From Deltaproteobacteria bacterium (lineage in GTDB: Bacteria > Myxococcota_A > UBA796 > UBA2385): a DNA stretch of 7,407 nt. Below the pieces are notes generated by a model. The model ran no database searches, had not been told where the DNA came from, and saw only the letters and a program-made list of their open reading frames with translations. Below are positions 6,294 through 7,407 of the stretch, piece by piece; the first letter of the stretch is position 1, and every line of letters starts with the position of its first letter. The position numbers and the translations under genes are program-made. The stretch covers positions 1 to 7,407 of the forward strand of contig CANHON010000229.1 of the NCBI GenBank assembly GCA_947462115.1, in the 5' to 3' direction.

Positions 6294-7407
6294 CCATAGG
6301 CACGTTGTTGTTGACCATGCTTTGCCTCAAGGGCGCCTCGGCGGGGGAGCTGCGGCCCATCTACCCCCGGCAGGTCACCGCCACCTCGATGCTGCGTAGC
6401 GACTGGAACAAGTATGAGGAGAACTACCACCCAAACTATGTGGCCGACGACAACCCAGCCACGGCCTGGGTGGAGGGGGTCGAGGGAGACGGGGCCCACG
6501 AGCGGCTTCGCCTGGAGCTGAGCAGCATCCCCAAGGCGCGCGCGCTGCACGTCTCGATCCGCAACGGCTACCAAAAGTCCGACAAGCTGCTCGAGGCGAA
6601 CGCGGCGCCCGAGAAGGTGCGGGTCACCCTATTCAACGGGCCCAACTTTGTCTCCGAGACCGAGGCCACGCTGCGCCGCACGATGGGCTGGCAGGAGATC
6701 ATCGTGCCCGTGGAGGGGGGCCGCACCTTCAACGCCGTGCAGATCGTGACGCAGACGGTCCACCCCGGCAGTAAGTACACCGACCTCTGCATCTCCGACG
6801 TGTCGCTGCGCCTCGACTCCGACCAGCCCTACCGGGCCGCCGTCGAGAACGCCAACCGGCAGGCTGTTTTGGCCTGGATCGCCGGGCGTCAACAGCAGGC
6901 CGCCCTCAACGCCAGCAAGCCGGCGCGCTACCCCTTCGCGGGCGCCCAGTCGCGCACGCAGGGCGTACAAGAGCCGCAGGGCGCCGAGGCCGAGGCGCTC
7001 CAGGCCGAGCTGCTCAGGGCGGAGCAGCGACTCGACGCGCTGCTGGCCGCCCCGGACCGCGCCCGCCCCATCCCCGGTCGCACCTTCTCTCCGCCCGACG
7101 GGCTGGAGGAGCTGGCGCCGCTGATGGCCTTTTTCGACTGGGAGGGCCTCAGGTTCGAGCCTGCCGCCGAGCGGTGGGACGTCGAGGAGCTCCAGTCCAA
7201 CGTTCACCCCCGCGGCGAGGGCGGCTGGGTTCGGAGCCAGCGGTCCAACGTGGCCGTCGTGTGGGCCGACGAGGCGATGAGCCGAATCAAGTCGTTGGCA
7301 TGGCAGACGCTCGAGGTCGGCGAGGAGCGGGTGAGCTGGCGAACGCAGGGCGACTACGCGCTGATCTTCGACGACAAGGGGCGCCCGAAGCGCGCCATCG
7401 TCCGCTC
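6290..7407 (+). CDS. Secreted NADase-type glycan-binding (discoidin-like) domain protein, 3' end missing
   Basis: The frame is open from ATG 6290 to the window edge (372 codons, no stop). The start forms an ATGA overlap with the cytochrome stop and has AGGAG 8 bases upstream. The N-terminus MTIGTLLLTMLCLKGASA|GE looks like a weak Sec signal with cleavage after residue 18; it lacks basic residues before the core. Residues about 30-176 match the NADase-type glycan-binding domain common in myxobacterial proteins: DNPATAWVEGVEGDGAHERLRLEL, then LHVSIRNGYQKSDKLLEANAAPEKVRVTLFNG, WQEIIVPV, and the closing VHPGSKYTDLCISDVSL. This fold is known to bind glycans or to act as an adhesion or targeting module. 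Residues 232-254 form a probable short helix or coiled coil. Residues from about 265 on (FSPPDGLEELAPLMAFFDW...) I do not recognise. The total length and the C-terminal function are unknown. Co-transcription with the cytochrome is likely. Confidence 0.85.
   Translation, partial: MTIGTLLLTMLCLKGASAGELRPIYPRQVTATSMLRSDWNKYEENYHPNYVADDNPATAWVEGVEGDGAHERLRLELSSIPKARALHVSIRNGYQKSDKLLEANAAPEKVRVTLFNGPNFVSETEATLRRTMGWQEIIVPVEGGRTFNAVQIVTQTVHPGSKYTDLCISDVSLRLDSDQPYRAAVENANRQAVLAWIAGRQQQAALNASKPARYPFAGAQSRTQGVQEPQGAEAEALQAELLRAEQRLDALLAAPDRARPIPGRTFSPPDGLEELAPLMAFFDWEGLRFEPAAERWDVEELQSNVHPRGEGGWVRSQRSNVAVVWADEAMSRIKSLAWQTLEVGEERVSWRTQGDYALIFDDKGRPKRAIVR

Noticed and set aside
6629..7207. A 192-residue minus-strand frame
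   Set aside because: Antisense to the glycan-binding protein, whose domain motifs and continuous frame from 6290 are clear.
1..7407. tRNA, rRNA, CRISPR, transposase or terminal inverted repeats
   Set aside because: Nothing of the kind was visible on either strand by eye; nearly all bases are taken up by the seven coding frames.

Overview
The window is a GC-rich stretch of about 7.4 kb in which all seven genes lie on the plus strand, packed almost end to end. I see no RNA genes, CRISPR array, transposase or insertion-sequence ends. High GC, many short secreted lipoproteins with Asp/Glu/Gly/Ser-rich linkers after the lipidated Cys, a DUF1501 protein next to a DUF1549-like protein, small c-type cytochrome lipoproteins and an NADase-type glycan-binding domain together suggest a Myxococcota-like (former Deltaproteobacteria) bacterium. 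This placement is inferred from gene content only.

Layout: (1) 2-643, 3' part of a Cys-containing secreted protein, truncated by the window start. (2) 631-2322, a lipoprotein related to the DUF1549/DUF1588/DUF1585 planctomycete-type cytochrome proteins, with one CVNCH haem motif. (3) 2347-3636, a Tat-exported DUF1501 protein. (4) 3633-4097, a monohaem cytochrome c lipoprotein. (5) 4097-5110, a lipoprotein paralogous to gene 1. (6) After a 70-base G-rich gap, 5181-6293, a secreted pentahaem cytochrome c. (7) 6290 to the window end, a secreted protein with an NADase-type glycan-binding (discoidin-like) domain and an unrecognised C-terminal region, truncated at the 3' edge.

Genes 1-2, 3-4, 4-5 and 6-7 overlap by 13, 4, 1 and 4 bases, and genes 2 and 3 are 24 bases apart, so genes 1-5 look like one translationally coupled operon and genes 6-7 a second pair that is probably co-transcribed. 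Every product with a visible N-terminus carries an export signal: three lipoboxes, one twin-arginine signal and two Sec-type signals. Seven CXXCH haem motifs occur across three proteins. The set therefore reads as a cell-envelope redox module: a DUF1549-like/DUF1501 pair, electron-carrying cytochromes, and two paralogous Cys-motif lipoproteins that bracket the core. The biochemical role of the DUF1549/DUF1501 pair and of the paralogous lipoproteins cannot be read from the sequence.
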